A DNA stretch of 64,000 bases from Acinetobacter sp. UBA3106 (GCA_002365595.1 DFAM01000018.1:81253-145252), one strand, 5' to 3'. Shown: positions 17,143 to 27,150, numbered from the stretch's first letter. Translations and numbers: made by a program. The notes: generated by a model not told the origin, from the letters alone.

Positions 17143-18624
17143 ATGAAAAGAACGTCGTTAAACCTTGCAGTGGCATTAATTTTATCTGCAAGCAGTCCAT
17201 TGAGCTTTGCCAGTGACGCTGATTTACAACAGCAGCTGAGCAGCTTGAAACAGCAGATTGAAAGCCTGCAACAACGCTTACATGCTGTTGAAGCACAACC
17301 CCAAGCCAATGCTGCTGTTGTTGCACCCGTGAATGAAAGTGTAACAAGTGAAAGTACTGCAGGTGCTGAGGAATCTGAACTGGCTGCTGGCCCAACGCCG
17401 GCAACGTCGGATGATATTGAAGGTTTACGTACCGATTTAGAAAACTATAAATATGACCAGTCGCGTCAGTATGAACGCCAAACGGTCAAGTCGACACGTG
17501 ATACGACTTTATTTGGTACGGTGCAACTGCGTGCCAATGTTCAGGACAATAACACCGCACCCAATACTCCAAAATCGACTTTTGATATCGGAACAGCGTT
17601 GCTTGGCGTGCGCGGTAATCTATTTAAAGATTACAACGAAGGCAAAAACCTCGATTATCAAGCCTCTTTTGGTTATTCAAAACGTAATGACGGCAGCAAT
17701 AACAGCAACTTTAACCTGCTCGATGCTTACTTGCGCTATCACGTGTTGTCGACCAATGGGGGGGCAGAAATTTCCAAGTTGAATCTCACCCTAGGTCAGC
17801 AGCTTTTGCCGTTCGGTCTAGATGTGCAATCACCTGAAGACTTGCGCCCAACCATTAGCACCGCAACTGCTCCAACTTACTTAGGTTTATTTACCCGCCA
17901 AAATGGCTTGATTGTGCGCGGCGATGCCAAGCCCTTTGTGGACTATGGTGCGAACTATCGCGCACCGTTATTTGAATATGCGATTGGGGTGACTAACGGC
18001 AATGGCAGCAACAAAACCGATGACAATAACGGCAAAGACTATATCGGCCGTGTGGCATTCACGTTGCCGGTCGACTATGCCAGCTGGTTACGCGAATTCA
18101 AAGTCGGTGCGTCTTATATCAAAGGCGAAGCAAAATTATCCGGCTCCGGCATCAACGATAACAAGGCAAAACGTGATCGGCTGGGTTTCGATATCTATTA
18201 CAACCATGCACCCTTTGGTGTGACCTATGAATATCTGCAAGGCAAGACCGATTATATCGACACGACTGTACCTTCAATAAAAGAAGCCAAAGCAGAAGGG
18301 CATACCTTTACCGCGTTCTATACCTTGGGTGACCAGTTCTATAACAGTATTAAATCCAATGCCAAATTTGATGATTTCTGGCCGAAATCGATTCAAGGCT
18401 ATTACCGCTACGACAGTTATAACCCCAATAAAAATCAGCAAGATTATCTCGATAGCGCCAGTGGCCGCATCGGTGAATACGACATTCACTCTCTGGGTTT
18501 AAACCTGTTTTTTGCGCAGACCACCAAATTTCAGTTACAGCTTAATCATTATATCTATGACATAGAAGCTGCCGCCCAAAAAGACACCAATGAACTGCAA
18601 GCGCAATTCCAATATACCTTCTAA
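17143..18624 (+). CDS. Outer membrane porin (OprO/OprP-like)
   Basis: A 493-residue protein with a Sec signal peptide ending near SSPLSFA. A coiled-coil segment LQQQLSSLKQQIESLQQRLHAVE (about residues 27-50) follows, typical of trimeric phosphate-selective-type porins, then a long beta-rich region ending in aromatic Phe (QAQFQYTF), as outer membrane barrels do. The family carries anions across the outer membrane. Its place between the amidohydrolase and the binding protein suggests uptake of the same anionic substrate. Ribosome site GAGAGT is weak. Confidence 0.82.
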   Translation: MKRTSLNLAVALILSASSPLSFASDADLQQQLSSLKQQIESLQQRLHAVEAQPQANAAVVAPVNESVTSESTAGAEESELAAGPTPATSDDIEGLRTDLENYKYDQSRQYERQTVKSTRDTTLFGTVQLRANVQDNNTAPNTPKSTFDIGTALLGVRGNLFKDYNEGKNLDYQASFGYSKRNDGSNNSNFNLLDAYLRYHVLSTNGGAEISKLNLTLGQQLLPFGLDVQSPEDLRPTISTATAPTYLGLFTRQNGLIVRGDAKPFVDYGANYRAPLFEYAIGVTNGNGSNKTDDNNGKDYIGRVAFTLPVDYASWLREFKVGASYIKGEAKLSGSGINDNKAKRDRLGFDIYYNHAPFGVTYEYLQGKTDYIDTTVPSIKEAKAEGHTFTAFYTLGDQFYNSIKSNAKFDDFWPKSIQGYYRYDSYNPNKNQQDYLDSASGRIGEYDIHSLGLNLFFAQTTKFQLQLNHYIYDIEAAAQKDTNELQAQFQYTF

Positions 18625-18657
18625 TTCAATTATTTAATTTATATAGGACTGTTAAAT

Positions 18658-19713
18658 ATGAAGCTTTTCTCTAAAAAAATTGCCACTACATTCTTGGCCT
18701 TATCGGCATTGGGACTTAGTTTGCAGCTGCATGCAGCCAACCCGAAAGAAATTCGTATTTCTATGTCAAGTGCAGGTGAGGGGGGCAAACCTAAAGTGGG
18801 TGGGAGCTTTGCTGCTTCAGCCCATTTACGTGGTGTGTTGGAACAAGAATTTAAAAAAGATGGTATTAAAGTCACCTGGTTATTCTTTCCGGGTGCAGGC
18901 CCTGCCACCAATGAAGCCTTAGCCAACGGTAAGGTCGATTTTGCTTTACATGGTGACTTACCGTCATTGGTGGGACGCTCGACAGGACTGAAAACCAAAG
19001 TATTGTTTTCTACTGGACATTTTGGTCCCGTGTATGTGGCCGTACCAGCCGGTTCTGGCGCGAAGTCTTTTGCTGATCTAAAAGGCAAAAAATTCTCAAT
19101 CTTTAAAGGCACCAATGGTCAAATCGTATTTAACCGTGTATTAGCAAAATATGGTTTTACCGAACGTGACCTGCGTGTGATTTCGCAAGATAGTTATTCT
19201 GCTCGTACATCTCTAGCAACAGGTGATATTGATGCCACGATTACTTCACCATTTAGTTTGGTTTCACGTGGAGTCGCAAAAACCTTAATTGAAATTAAGG
19301 ATCCAAAAGTTGCAGCCGTGGCGCATTTTTGGGTGACTGAGAATTTCGAAAAACAATATCCAGAAATCACACAACGTGTTGTTACGACATTCATTAAACA
19401 AGCACGGTGGAGTTCAGAAGAAGCCAACCGAGTCACCCAATATAAGCTCTGGTCACAAAGTGGTATTCCATTGGTCGACTACCAGAAAACCTGGGATGGC
19501 TGGAACCTCAAAGACCGTAACAGCCCCTTACTGGATGAATTCCATCGGTCGCAAATCGACAGCGCATTAAAAATTGCCAAAGACGCAAAACTCATCCGCC
19601 GCGATGTCGATACCAAAACCTGGTATGAACCGAAGTATTTGAATAATGCCTTGAAAGAACTGAATTTACAGAACTATTGGCGTGCATTTAATGCCAATGG
19701 CCAGCCAAAATAA
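18658..19713 (+). CDS. ABC transporter substrate-binding protein, SsuA/TauA type
   Basis: A 351-residue periplasmic protein with a signal peptide cleaved near LQLHAAN. The body is of the NMT1/SsuA-like fold: EIRISMSSAGEGGKPKVGG at the first strand, FFPGAGPATNEALANGKVDFALHGDLPS (the AL..G.vDfa motif), then DLKGKKFSIFKGTNGQIVFNRVL and YWRAFNANGQPK at the end. Proteins of this class bind aliphatic sulfonates, taurine or related anions. It is soluble, in contrast to the lipoprotein-type homologue at 22645. An MFS gene follows 15 bases later. Confidence 0.9.
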   Translation: MKLFSKKIATTFLALSALGLSLQLHAANPKEIRISMSSAGEGGKPKVGGSFAASAHLRGVLEQEFKKDGIKVTWLFFPGAGPATNEALANGKVDFALHGDLPSLVGRSTGLKTKVLFSTGHFGPVYVAVPAGSGAKSFADLKGKKFSIFKGTNGQIVFNRVLAKYGFTERDLRVISQDSYSARTSLATGDIDATITSPFSLVSRGVAKTLIEIKDPKVAAVAHFWVTENFEKQYPEITQRVVTTFIKQARWSSEEANRVTQYKLWSQSGIPLVDYQKTWDGWNLKDRNSPLLDEFHRSQIDSALKIAKDAKLIRRDVDTKTWYEPKYLNNALKELNLQNYWRAFNANGQPK

Positions 19714-19728
19714 TTCAGGAACGTGGTT

Positions 19729-20979
19729 ATGAATCCAATTGAAAGCCATGTGATCACTACACCGTTAACCGCAAAGTTCATGAGCAGTTTTGTGCTGCTG
19801 ACGATTATTGCCGGGTTAGGGGTGGGCGTTGCCCGTATTCTGATTTCATTGTACGCCGTGCAACTTGAGGCGACTGAGCTTCAGTTGGGACTGATTGCGG
19901 CAGCGCAAAGCATCGGCATCTTGTTTATGGCGCTGCCGATTGGGGTTTTGGTGCAGCGTCTCGGTTCACTGAAAGTTTTTAGTCTTGGCAGTGTGATGGG
20001 TGCAGCTTTATATGCACTGACTCCGCTGCAGGAAAGTGCCTGGTATCTACTGGCGCTGACAGCCTTGGTGAGCTTTGTTTTACCGATGCGCTTTGTCTCG
20101 ATTAATACGGTTTTCCTGAGCAATCTAAAACGCCTTGGGCCAGCCAAAGCAGGCTGGTTCCGTGGTTCGCACATGATGGGTTTTTTCCTGATTGCGCCGG
20201 CTTTAACAGTATTGCTGATCCAGTATTTTGGTTATGGCGGCAGTTTTTACTGTGTCGCTGTGATGTTCCTGGCCACGTTATTTTTTGCCCCGTTTTGCTT
20301 TCAGAAAACTTATCAAACTGCGGCTAATGCACCGAGCTTTCAATGGCGTGATGTGCTGGCTCCATTGGCATTACTGAAAACCCATGCAGCTTTACGTGTG
20401 GTCTGCGCTTTAGAGTTTTTAAGCAGTATCGCAAATAACTATTTTGGCTTTTTTATTGTGGTCATCGCTATTCAAAGTTTCTCTATGTCGGAATCGGTCG
20501 CGGTGATGTTGCTCACCACCCAAGGCATTGTGTTTGTCGGCTCACTTTTCACCCTGGGTGGCTTGGCTGAACTGATTGGCTATTCGAAATTTTACTGGAT
20601 CGGTTTGAGTTTGATCAGCAGTGCCTTACTGATTTTGGCCATCACGCCGATTATATTCTGGATGTGGCCGGCATCGCTGATGCTGGGACTCGGTTTGGGC
20701 ATGTTGCACATTGCCAACTTTATGTCCTTTGCCAAAGTTGGCGAACAAACCGCGATGGCAAAAATTTCGCCGATTGTAGCGCTGGTTGGCCCGGCCGGTG
20801 GCTTGTTTGGTGGCTTTTTAGGCGCAGCATTTGGCGCCAGCATCGGCTTGCAAAATCTGTTTTTCCCCATTGGTCTGGCGTTTATCGGACTGATTTTATT
20901 GATCTCTCGTGATCAGGCATTTATCTCATTTTTAAAACCTGATGATTCACAACAACTCGCAGAAGGACAAGAATCATGA
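19729..20979 (+). CDS. MFS transporter
   Basis: About 416 residues from ATG 19729 (AGGAACG upstream; GTG 19723 is possible). Twelve hydrophobic segments are visible, with the loop motif GVLVQRLGSLKVFSLG after helix two standing in for the G.l.dr.GrR signature. The gene ends in ATGA shared with the next permease gene, so translation is coupled to the ABC system. An MFS carrier within an ABC operon may export a product or give a second uptake route; substrate not known. Confidence 0.85.
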   Translation: MNPIESHVITTPLTAKFMSSFVLLTIIAGLGVGVARILISLYAVQLEATELQLGLIAAAQSIGILFMALPIGVLVQRLGSLKVFSLGSVMGAALYALTPLQESAWYLLALTALVSFVLPMRFVSINTVFLSNLKRLGPAKAGWFRGSHMMGFFLIAPALTVLLIQYFGYGGSFYCVAVMFLATLFFAPFCFQKTYQTAANAPSFQWRDVLAPLALLKTHAALRVVCALEFLSSIANNYFGFFIVVIAIQSFSMSESVAVMLLTTQGIVFVGSLFTLGGLAELIGYSKFYWIGLSLISSALLILAITPIIFWMWPASLMLGLGLGMLHIANFMSFAKVGEQTAMAKISPIVALVGPAGGLFGGFLGAAFGASIGLQNLFFPIGLAFIGLILLISRDQAFISFLKPDDSQQLAEGQES

Positions 20980-21818
20980 GCCTTACGAATGTAAGCACAC
21001 ATTCGGTACAGTGGCAAAGTTACCGAAGTGCATTTGAATTTTTTAAGAAATACCTGAAAGTAACCTTGCAATTGGCTTGTGGTCTGCTACTACCGGTGTT
21101 GTTGTTGGCGGTGTGGCATGTGGCAACCGTGCAGCAGTGGTTGCCAGAGCAAATTTTGCCAGCGCCACAATTGGTGTGGAGTACCAGCGTTGAACTTTGG
21201 CAGTCTGGCGATTTGCAATTTCACTTTGCCACTAGCGCCAAACGTATTTTCTGGAGCGTGGCTTTAGGGGTGAGCGTAGGCTTAAGTTTGGGAATCTGGT
21301 TTGCCTTGTCCCAACGCGCACAGCGTTTTGTCTTGCCGAGTATCAACTTACTGATCCAGTTCCCGATCATTGGCTGGATTCCACTGCTGATGATCTTCTT
21401 GGGTATTGATGAGGCCTTGAAGATTGTGGCGATCTCGCTTGCAGTCATTTCTCCAGTCTTGATTGCGACATTTAAAGGGATCCAACAAGTACCAAGCCGT
21501 TTACTAGAAGTGACGCAGGTTTATAAATTTTCCAAACTTCAAACCTTTTCTAAAGTGATTTTACCGGCAAGCCTGCCTGCGATTATCAGCGGTTTACGTC
21601 AAGGCGTGATGCAGGCCTGGTTGGCTTTGGTGTTTGTCGAGCTGCTGGCAAGCAGTGAAGGCATCGGCTTCCTGATGGTGTGGGGACGTCAATTGATGCA
21701 GATGGATATTATTTTCATGGGCATCATTTTAATTGGCATCACGGGCTTTGTTCTGGACAGCGTATTGGCTGCCTTTGAACGCCTTGCTCGTTTTTACGCA
21801 ACACGCGTGGGAGGCTAA
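20976..21818 (+). CDS. ABC transporter permease, SsuC/TauC type (1)
   Basis: A 280-residue membrane protein with about six helices. The binding-protein-dependent permease (EAA) loop reads EVTQVYKFSKLQTFSKVILPASLPAIISGLR, which contacts the ATPase. It overlaps the MFS stop by 4 bases and is followed after 2 bases by a second permease of the same type. The two may form a heterodimer, which is unusual for SsuC-type systems that normally use one permease gene. Confidence 0.92.
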   Translation: MSLTNVSTHSVQWQSYRSAFEFFKKYLKVTLQLACGLLLPVLLLAVWHVATVQQWLPEQILPAPQLVWSTSVELWQSGDLQFHFATSAKRIFWSVALGVSVGLSLGIWFALSQRAQRFVLPSINLLIQFPIIGWIPLLMIFLGIDEALKIVAISLAVISPVLIATFKGIQQVPSRLLEVTQVYKFSKLQTFSKVILPASLPAIISGLRQGVMQAWLALVFVELLASSEGIGFLMVWGRQLMQMDIIFMGIILIGITGFVLDSVLAAFERLARFYATRVGG

Positions 21819-21820
21819 TC

Positions 21821-22633
21821 ATGTCAGAACTTAGTTTTGAAAAATCAGTAACCTGGAGAAATCCACGTCTGGAAAAAAGTATCAGAGTGCTGCAAGCCTT
21901 GATTTTACCCCTCGCATTTATTGCACTCTGGGCGCTAGCTTCCACTTTACAGTGGCTCGATCCTAAATTGATTCCATCGCCACTCACGGTATTAACGGGT
22001 GCTATGCAGAGCTTTAACCAAGCTGAATTCTGGCAAGGTTTCGCGGCCAGTTTAAGTCGTAATTTTGTCGGCTATGCGATTGGCGCAACGCTCGGTGTTG
22101 CCTTTGGCGTGGCGTTAGGTACCACGCGCTGGATCAACTGGCTATTTGCACCGGGCTTTAACGTATTGCGTCAGGTCTCGCTGTTTGCTTGGTTACCGTT
22201 AATTTCAACCTTTTTAGGTTATGGCAACGGTGCAAAAATCCTGTTTATTAGTCTTTCGGTATTCTATCCTGTCGCGCTGCATAGTTTAGAGGGCGTGAGC
22301 AGCATCAGCGCGAAATATAGCGAAGTCGCAAGAGTCTATCAATTTCCCAAACTCTACACCTACCGCAAGTTGATTTTACCGGCAGCCAGTCCACAGATTT
22401 TTGTTGGTCTGCAACTGGGTTTAATTTTCGCCTGGCTGGCAACCGTGGGTTCGGAATTTTTACTGGCAAATTATGGCGTTGGACTGGGTAATTTGGTCAT
22501 CCGTGGTCGTGAGCAATTTAATGTGTCTCTAATTATTTTAGGCATGCTAACCATTGGTGTTGTCGGGGTGATTTTAAACAGCATCCTTGCGCGTATAGAA
22601 CGAAAAGTACTGCGCTGGCAGCAGCGGAGCTAG
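21821..22633 (+). CDS. ABC transporter permease, SsuC/TauC type (2)
   Basis: A 270-residue inner membrane permease with the EAA loop EVARVYQFPKLYTYRKLILPAASPQIFVGLQ. Its N-terminus has an RNPRLEKS leader before the first helix. It lies 2 bases after permease 1 and 11 bases before the lipoprotein binding protein, so it is in the same operon. It is similar in pattern but clearly different in sequence from permease 1. Confidence 0.92.
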   Translation: MSELSFEKSVTWRNPRLEKSIRVLQALILPLAFIALWALASTLQWLDPKLIPSPLTVLTGAMQSFNQAEFWQGFAASLSRNFVGYAIGATLGVAFGVALGTTRWINWLFAPGFNVLRQVSLFAWLPLISTFLGYGNGAKILFISLSVFYPVALHSLEGVSSISAKYSEVARVYQFPKLYTYRKLILPAASPQIFVGLQLGLIFAWLATVGSEFLLANYGVGLGNLVIRGREQFNVSLIILGMLTIGVVGVILNSILARIERKVLRWQQRS

Positions 22634-22644
22634 GAGAAATAACA

Positions 22645-23673
22645 ATGAAAATACTTCCTCATTTTTGGCAAAAAGCGATTCTAGGCGCAGTGATCGGTGC
22701 AAGTGTAGTTGCAGGCTGTAGCACACAACAGCTGGAAAAAAATCCTGCTACTGCAGTGACGCATTTACGTTATCAAAGTTACCCCGGTCTGGTGTCGTTG
22801 CCTGAATTGGCACAAGACTTGGGCTACCTGGGCAAAATTAAACTGGATTATGTCGGTACGGTACAAGGTGGCCCACAGGATTTATTGACCCTAGTTTCAG
22901 GTGATGTTGATTTTGCTTCAGCCTTTAATGGCGCCGTGGTGAAAGTCATTGCTGCGGGTTTAGATGTGGTGCCTGTGATCGCATCTTATGGCAGTGATGA
23001 AGACATGAACGTGGGTTTTTATGTTTTAGAGAACAGCCCGATTCGTAGTCCACGCGATTTTATTGGTAAAAAAGTCGCGGTAAATGCCTTTGGCGCCCAT
23101 TACGAATTTATCGTGAAAGATTATTTACTGCGTCATGGTTTAACTGAAAAAGAAATTCGTGATGTTGAACTGATTGTCTTGCCGCCGGTGAGTTCCGAGC
23201 AAGCTTTACGTAATGGTCAAATCGATATTGCCGTGTTCTCGGGCATTCTAGAAAAACGTGCGTTAAAGAGCGGTGGTGTGCGTCCGATCTTTAAAGATAT
23301 TGAGTTATACGGACCATTCACTGCCGGCAGTTATTCAATGCGCCGTGATTTTATTAAACAGAACCCGGAATTGGCTAAAACCTTTGTCAATGGTGTCGCA
23401 CGTGCACAAGAATGGTTACATCACACCCCGAAAGAACAAATCGTGGCGCGTATGGAAAGCATTATTGATAAACGTCAGCGCAACGAAACCAAAGTCCTGA
23501 TTCCCTATTACACCGGAACCGGTGTACATGCAGTGGGTGGGGTTCAAAAAGATCAGGACTTCGCGCCTTGGATCAAGGCTTTGGTACAAGAGCAGAAATT
23601 AAAACCGCATCAGCTCAATGTCAGCACGCTGTACAGCAATGAATTTAATCCTTATGCAGCGCAAAAAAATTAA
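22645..23673 (+). CDS. ABC transporter substrate-binding lipoprotein, SsuA/TauA type
   Basis: A 342-residue protein with a lipoprotein signal (VVAGCSTQQ, lipobox Cys near residue 25). The body fits the NMT1/SsuA-like fold: THLRYQSYPGLVSLPELAQDLGYLGK, then LLTLVSGDVDFASAFNGAVVKVIAAG and RSPRDFIGKKVAVNAFGAHYE. It would be held at the inner membrane or the outer leaflet of the periplasm to deliver a sulfonate-like ligand to the permeases. It is the second binding protein of the operon and differs in anchoring from the first. Confidence 0.9.
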   Translation: MKILPHFWQKAILGAVIGASVVAGCSTQQLEKNPATAVTHLRYQSYPGLVSLPELAQDLGYLGKIKLDYVGTVQGGPQDLLTLVSGDVDFASAFNGAVVKVIAAGLDVVPVIASYGSDEDMNVGFYVLENSPIRSPRDFIGKKVAVNAFGAHYEFIVKDYLLRHGLTEKEIRDVELIVLPPVSSEQALRNGQIDIAVFSGILEKRALKSGGVRPIFKDIELYGPFTAGSYSMRRDFIKQNPELAKTFVNGVARAQEWLHHTPKEQIVARMESIIDKRQRNETKVLIPYYTGTGVHAVGGVQKDQDFAPWIKALVQEQKLKPHQLNVSTLYSNEFNPYAAQKN

Positions 23674-23694
23674 GATTAAAAAAGGAATACAATA

Positions 23695-24528
23695 ATGACC
23701 AGTGCTTTAAATTTAGATCATGTGCGTAAGGTCTTTCCTGCACAAAATCATCCCAATAGCAAAAATTACAAACCTGAATTCGTGGCGGTCGAAAATGTCA
23801 CTTTAGATATCCAACACGGTGAATTTGTTTCTATTGTTGGACCGAGTGGTTGCGGTAAATCGACTTTACTTGACCTGATTGCCGGCTTAACCAAGCCATC
23901 TTCGGGGCAAATTTTACTCAGCGGCAAACAGATTACCCAGCCGGGTTTGGACCGTGGCATCGTGTTTCAGCAATACGCGCTGTATCCCTGGCTGACCGCT
24001 TTAGAAAATATTGAATTTGGTCTGGAAGCCAAAGGTGTCGACAAGAAAACTCGCCATGAAAAAGCCCAGTATTATTTGCAACTGGTTGGACTTTCAGGTT
24101 TTGAAAAGCATTATCCGAATGAGCTTTCCGGTGGGATGAAACAACGTGTGGCGATTGCGCGCAGCCTTGCCTATGAGCCGGAAATTTTGCTGATGGATGA
24201 ACCCTTTGCTGCACTGGATGCGCAAACCCGTGAAACCTTGCAAGAAGAGTTAATTAAAATTTGGCAAAGCTCGAAAAAAACCATTGTTTTCATCACCCAT
24301 AGTATTGATGAAGCGATTTTCCTCAGTCAACGCGTGGCGATTATGACCTCCAGGCCAGGGCGAATTAAGGAAGTCATCGATATTCCCGCCAGCCTGAAAG
24401 CCAAAGCTGAGGACATTCGCTCCACCGCCGAATACGGCAAAATTCGTCATCAAATCTGGTCGCTCTTAAGCGAAGAAGTGATTAAGGCGCAAGCACTCGA
24501 AAAAGACAAACAGCTTGCTCACGCATAA
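23695..24528 (+). CDS. ABC transporter ATPase, SsuB/TauB type (1)
   Basis: A 277-residue ATPase. Walker A is GPSGCGKST, the Q loop VFQQYALYPWLT, the signature LSGGMKQR, Walker B EILLMDEPFAALD and the H loop FITHSIDEA. The ISSRPGRI-like MTSRPGRIKEVIDI is typical of nitrate/sulfonate/taurine ATPases. It powers the permeases encoded on both sides. The operon spacing (21 bases before, 22 after) is tight. Confidence 0.94.
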   Translation: MTSALNLDHVRKVFPAQNHPNSKNYKPEFVAVENVTLDIQHGEFVSIVGPSGCGKSTLLDLIAGLTKPSSGQILLSGKQITQPGLDRGIVFQQYALYPWLTALENIEFGLEAKGVDKKTRHEKAQYYLQLVGLSGFEKHYPNELSGGMKQRVAIARSLAYEPEILLMDEPFAALDAQTRETLQEELIKIWQSSKKTIVFITHSIDEAIFLSQRVAIMTSRPGRIKEVIDIPASLKAKAEDIRSTAEYGKIRHQIWSLLSEEVIKAQALEKDKQLAHA

Positions 24529-24550
24529 ATAAAATTGAGGATTATTCATC

Positions 24551-25381
24551 ATGTCATCGACTCAACAGGCGATTCCGCATAGCCCGACCTTTAGCCCGTC
24601 AAAACCACGCTTGGAACTCAGCTGGCTGAACACCATTTTTAAACGCACCATTGCGATTGTGCTGTTTTTATTATTATGGGAAACCTTACCTCGAGCAGGT
24701 GTGGTCAGCCCGGCATTTTTACCACCGTTATCCACAGTTTTGGAAACGGCCTGGCAACTGTATCAAAGTGGTCAATTGGGTACGCATTTCTTTGCCAGTA
24801 TCCAGCGCTCGATTATTGGTTTTGTCCTGGCACTTGCCATTGCCATTCCATTGGGGCTGGTGATCGGCTGGTACAAACTGGTCGCGGAAACCTTAAACCC
24901 ATTATTGGAACTGTTTCGTAATACCACTGCGCTGGCATTAATGCCGTTATTCATTTTATTTTTAGGGATTGGTGAAGCTTCTAAAATCAGCTTGCTGGTT
25001 TACGCATGCACCTGGCCGATTCTGTTAAATACCATTACCGGTGTACAAACTGTTGATCCACTATTGATTAAATCGGCGCGCACCATGGGTTTAAAACCGT
25101 ATCAACTGTTCCGTAAAGTGATTTTACCCGCTTCTGTCCCGACCATTTTTGTCGGCATCCGCTTGGCTGGAGCGATCTCGATCCTGGCGCTCGTGGCGGT
25201 GGAGATGTTTGGCGCCAAAGCTGGTCTGGGTTATCTGATTATGTATTCACAATTTAGTTTTGAAATTCCACAAATGTTTGTCGGAATTCTGGTGATTACT
25301 TTAGTGGGCTTATCTTTTAACTACATTTTGATTGGGCTGGAAAAATACTTTACTGCCTGGAAACATAATCCATCTGAATAA
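24551..25381 (+). CDS. ABC transporter permease, SsuC/TauC type (3)
   Basis: A 276-residue six-helix permease with the EAA loop KSARTMGLKPYQLFRKVILPASVPTIFVGIR. It is closer to the standard SsuC pattern (arginine-rich ARTMG entry) than permeases 1 and 2. It is the last gene of the run and is followed by a terminator. Three permeases for two ATPases and two binding proteins suggest two transporters in this island. Confidence 0.92.
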   Translation: MSSTQQAIPHSPTFSPSKPRLELSWLNTIFKRTIAIVLFLLLWETLPRAGVVSPAFLPPLSTVLETAWQLYQSGQLGTHFFASIQRSIIGFVLALAIAIPLGLVIGWYKLVAETLNPLLELFRNTTALALMPLFILFLGIGEASKISLLVYACTWPILLNTITGVQTVDPLLIKSARTMGLKPYQLFRKVILPASVPTIFVGIRLAGAISILALVAVEMFGAKAGLGYLIMYSQFSFEIPQMFVGILVITLVGLSFNYILIGLEKYFTAWKHNPSE

Positions 25382-25406
25382 TATTAATACCTCAGAATTA
25401 AAATGC

Positions 25407-25437
25407 AAAAAAGCAGTGTTAATTCACTGCTTTTTTA
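25407..25437 (+). terminator. Terminator of the transport operon
   Basis: AAAAAAGCAGTG and CACTGCTTTTTT pair around TTAATT, followed by TATAT. It lies 26 bases after the last permease. The sequence is symmetrical enough to serve the convergent regulator gene as well. Confidence 0.88.
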
Positions 25438-25575
25438 TATTTGCTAAAATAATAAATATTTGAGTTTTAAAATAAATAAAATATTAATTTTTTTAGTTTG
25501 AATTAAAATAAAACTCTAAAATAAATTATGTATTTTTTAATATAGTGTCTGATTTTTTTTAAAAAATACATTTAA

Positions 25576-26673
25576 TTATAATAATGCATATTTCATTAAA
25601 CGCGTACGAATCACATTTCGTGTCACACCCAATAACCTTGCGGTATGCACCTGATTGTATTCGCAGTAAGTATAGGCACTGCGAATAAATTGCTCTTCAA
25701 TCAACTCATTGATATTGAGTTGCGGCAATTGCTGCGAAGCTTGAAATAAATGCTGAAAGGTGGATTGCAATAATTTTTCCGCATCGGCATTGGCCAAAAT
25801 TTCCGGCAATGCAGTTATATCTAAATCGTTTTGCTGTGTACTTGGATTTTGTCCTTTGCTACGGCTATGTAATAGGTTGGAAAAGCGGATATCGTCCGGT
25901 TCAATCACCCCATTTTGACTGACCAAAACTGCATGGTGAATGGTATTTTCCAGTTCACGAATATTGCCGGGCCAGCGGTGCTGATGTAACTTTTTAAGTG
26001 CCAAAGGCGAGATGCGTAAAGGGGTGGCATGCGGGTCGGTTTGGTAGCGCTCCACAAAGAACTTTGCCAGGGGTGAAATATCATCTCGGCGCTCTGAAAG
26101 CCTTGGAATACGCAGTAAAGCCACATATAAGCGGTAAAATAAATCCTCACGAAATTTACCTTCCAGCACTGCTTTTTCCAGGTCAACATTGGTCGCGGCA
26201 ATAATCCGTACATTAATCCGAATCGGCTTGAGCGAGCCGACCCGGACAATCTCGCGTTCTTGTAAAATCCGCAGTAATTTTACCTGCATCGGTAGCGATA
26301 AATCACCAATTTCATCTAAGAACAATGTGCCATTATGCGCCGCTTCAAACCAGCCAATGCGCTGATTGATTGCACCGGTAAAGGCACCTTTTTCGTGTCC
26401 GAATAACTCGCTTTCTGCCAAAGATTCGGTTAAGGCGCCGCAATTGACCGCAATAAAAGGGCCTTTGGCACGGTGACTCAAGGCGTGAATTTGTCTGGCC
26501 ACCAATTCCTTACCCGTACCGGTTTCGCCAATAATCAAGGCATTGGCATCGCTTGGCGCAATTTGTTCAATGCGCTCCAGTAACGCCTTTGATAGAGGAT
26601 CTTCAAAGACGGTCGCTCGGGCGCGTTCGTAGCGAACCGTCTGACTGACGCTAGGATGCGTTAATATAGACAT
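25576..26673 (-). CDS. Sigma-54-dependent activator without sensor domain (SfnR-like architecture)
   Basis: A 365-residue AAA+ enhancer-binding protein. Walker A GETGTGKE is at residues 49-56, the sigma-54 contact loop GAFTGA at 96-101, and Walker B, R finger and NIRELENTIHHAVL follow. A C-terminal Fis-type helix-turn-helix reads YCEYNQVHTARLLGVTRNVIRTRLMKY. There is no receiver, GAF or PAS domain ahead of the AAA+ core, as in SfnR of Pseudomonas, which drives sulfone use under sulfate limitation. It is flanked by the two sulfur gene runs and probably acts at the sigma-54 promoters found near 15480 and 29820. Confidence 0.92.
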   Translation of the reverse strand: MSILTHPSVSQTVRYERARATVFEDPLSKALLERIEQIAPSDANALIIGETGTGKELVARQIHALSHRAKGPFIAVNCGALTESLAESELFGHEKGAFTGAINQRIGWFEAAHNGTLFLDEIGDLSLPMQVKLLRILQEREIVRVGSLKPIRINVRIIAATNVDLEKAVLEGKFREDLFYRLYVALLRIPRLSERRDDISPLAKFFVERYQTDPHATPLRISPLALKKLHQHRWPGNIRELENTIHHAVLVSQNGVIEPDDIRFSNLLHSRSKGQNPSTQQNDLDITALPEILANADAEKLLQSTFQHLFQASQQLPQLNINELIEEQFIRSAYTYCEYNQVHTARLLGVTRNVIRTRLMKYALL

Positions 26674-26897
26674 ATGATTTGCTTCATTATAAAAATTGAA
26701 CTCATCATGAAATATTTAATATCGAAAAATAAATAATAAAACGATATTTAATTATCTGTTTTGCTGCATAAATACTTTTTGATAAATATATCTGTTAAAT
26801 AGATAAATAAAGCATGCATAACTAAATATTAAATCGAGATAAATGATCAGCTAAAAATATTTTATATTAAGTAAATCATAAACACAGAGTAATTATA

Positions 26898-27113
26898 ATG
26901 ACAATCACAGCTGTTAACGTACGCAATCAATTTAAAGGCGTTATTCAAGAAGTATTAGAAGGTGACGTTGTTTCAGAGATCAATGTGGAAACCAAAGCAG
27001 GTCTGTTCACTTCAATTATTAGTACCCGTTCAGTCAAAGACCTCGATCTTAAAGTGGGTTCTGAAGTGGTGGTATTGATCAAATCGACGGAAGTGTCCTT
27101 GGCGAAGCTGTAA
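26898..27113 (+). CDS. ssuF: SsuF-like TOBE/Mop domain protein
   Basis: 71 residues forming a single TOBE (molbindin-type) domain: NVRNQFKGVIQEVLEGDVVSEINVE, then SIISTRSVKDLDLKVGSEVVVLIKSTEVSLAKL. Such proteins bind oxyanions such as molybdate. In Pseudomonas ssu operons a gene of this size, ssuF, is needed for sulfonate use, although its exact role is not clear. Here it precedes an ABC ATPase by 37 bases and is divergent from the sigma-54 activator. The symbol is by resemblance. Confidence 0.82.
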   Translation: MTITAVNVRNQFKGVIQEVLEGDVVSEINVETKAGLFTSIISTRSVKDLDLKVGSEVVVLIKSTEVSLAKL

Positions 27114-27150
27114 TTCGCCATAACCTCAAGCTTTACAGGAGAATTGAGAG

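Noticed and set aside
26674..26897. Sigma-54 promoter before the SsuF-like gene or the activator
   Set aside because: The gap is AT-rich and has no TGGC or GCCA on either strand, so no -24 element is present.
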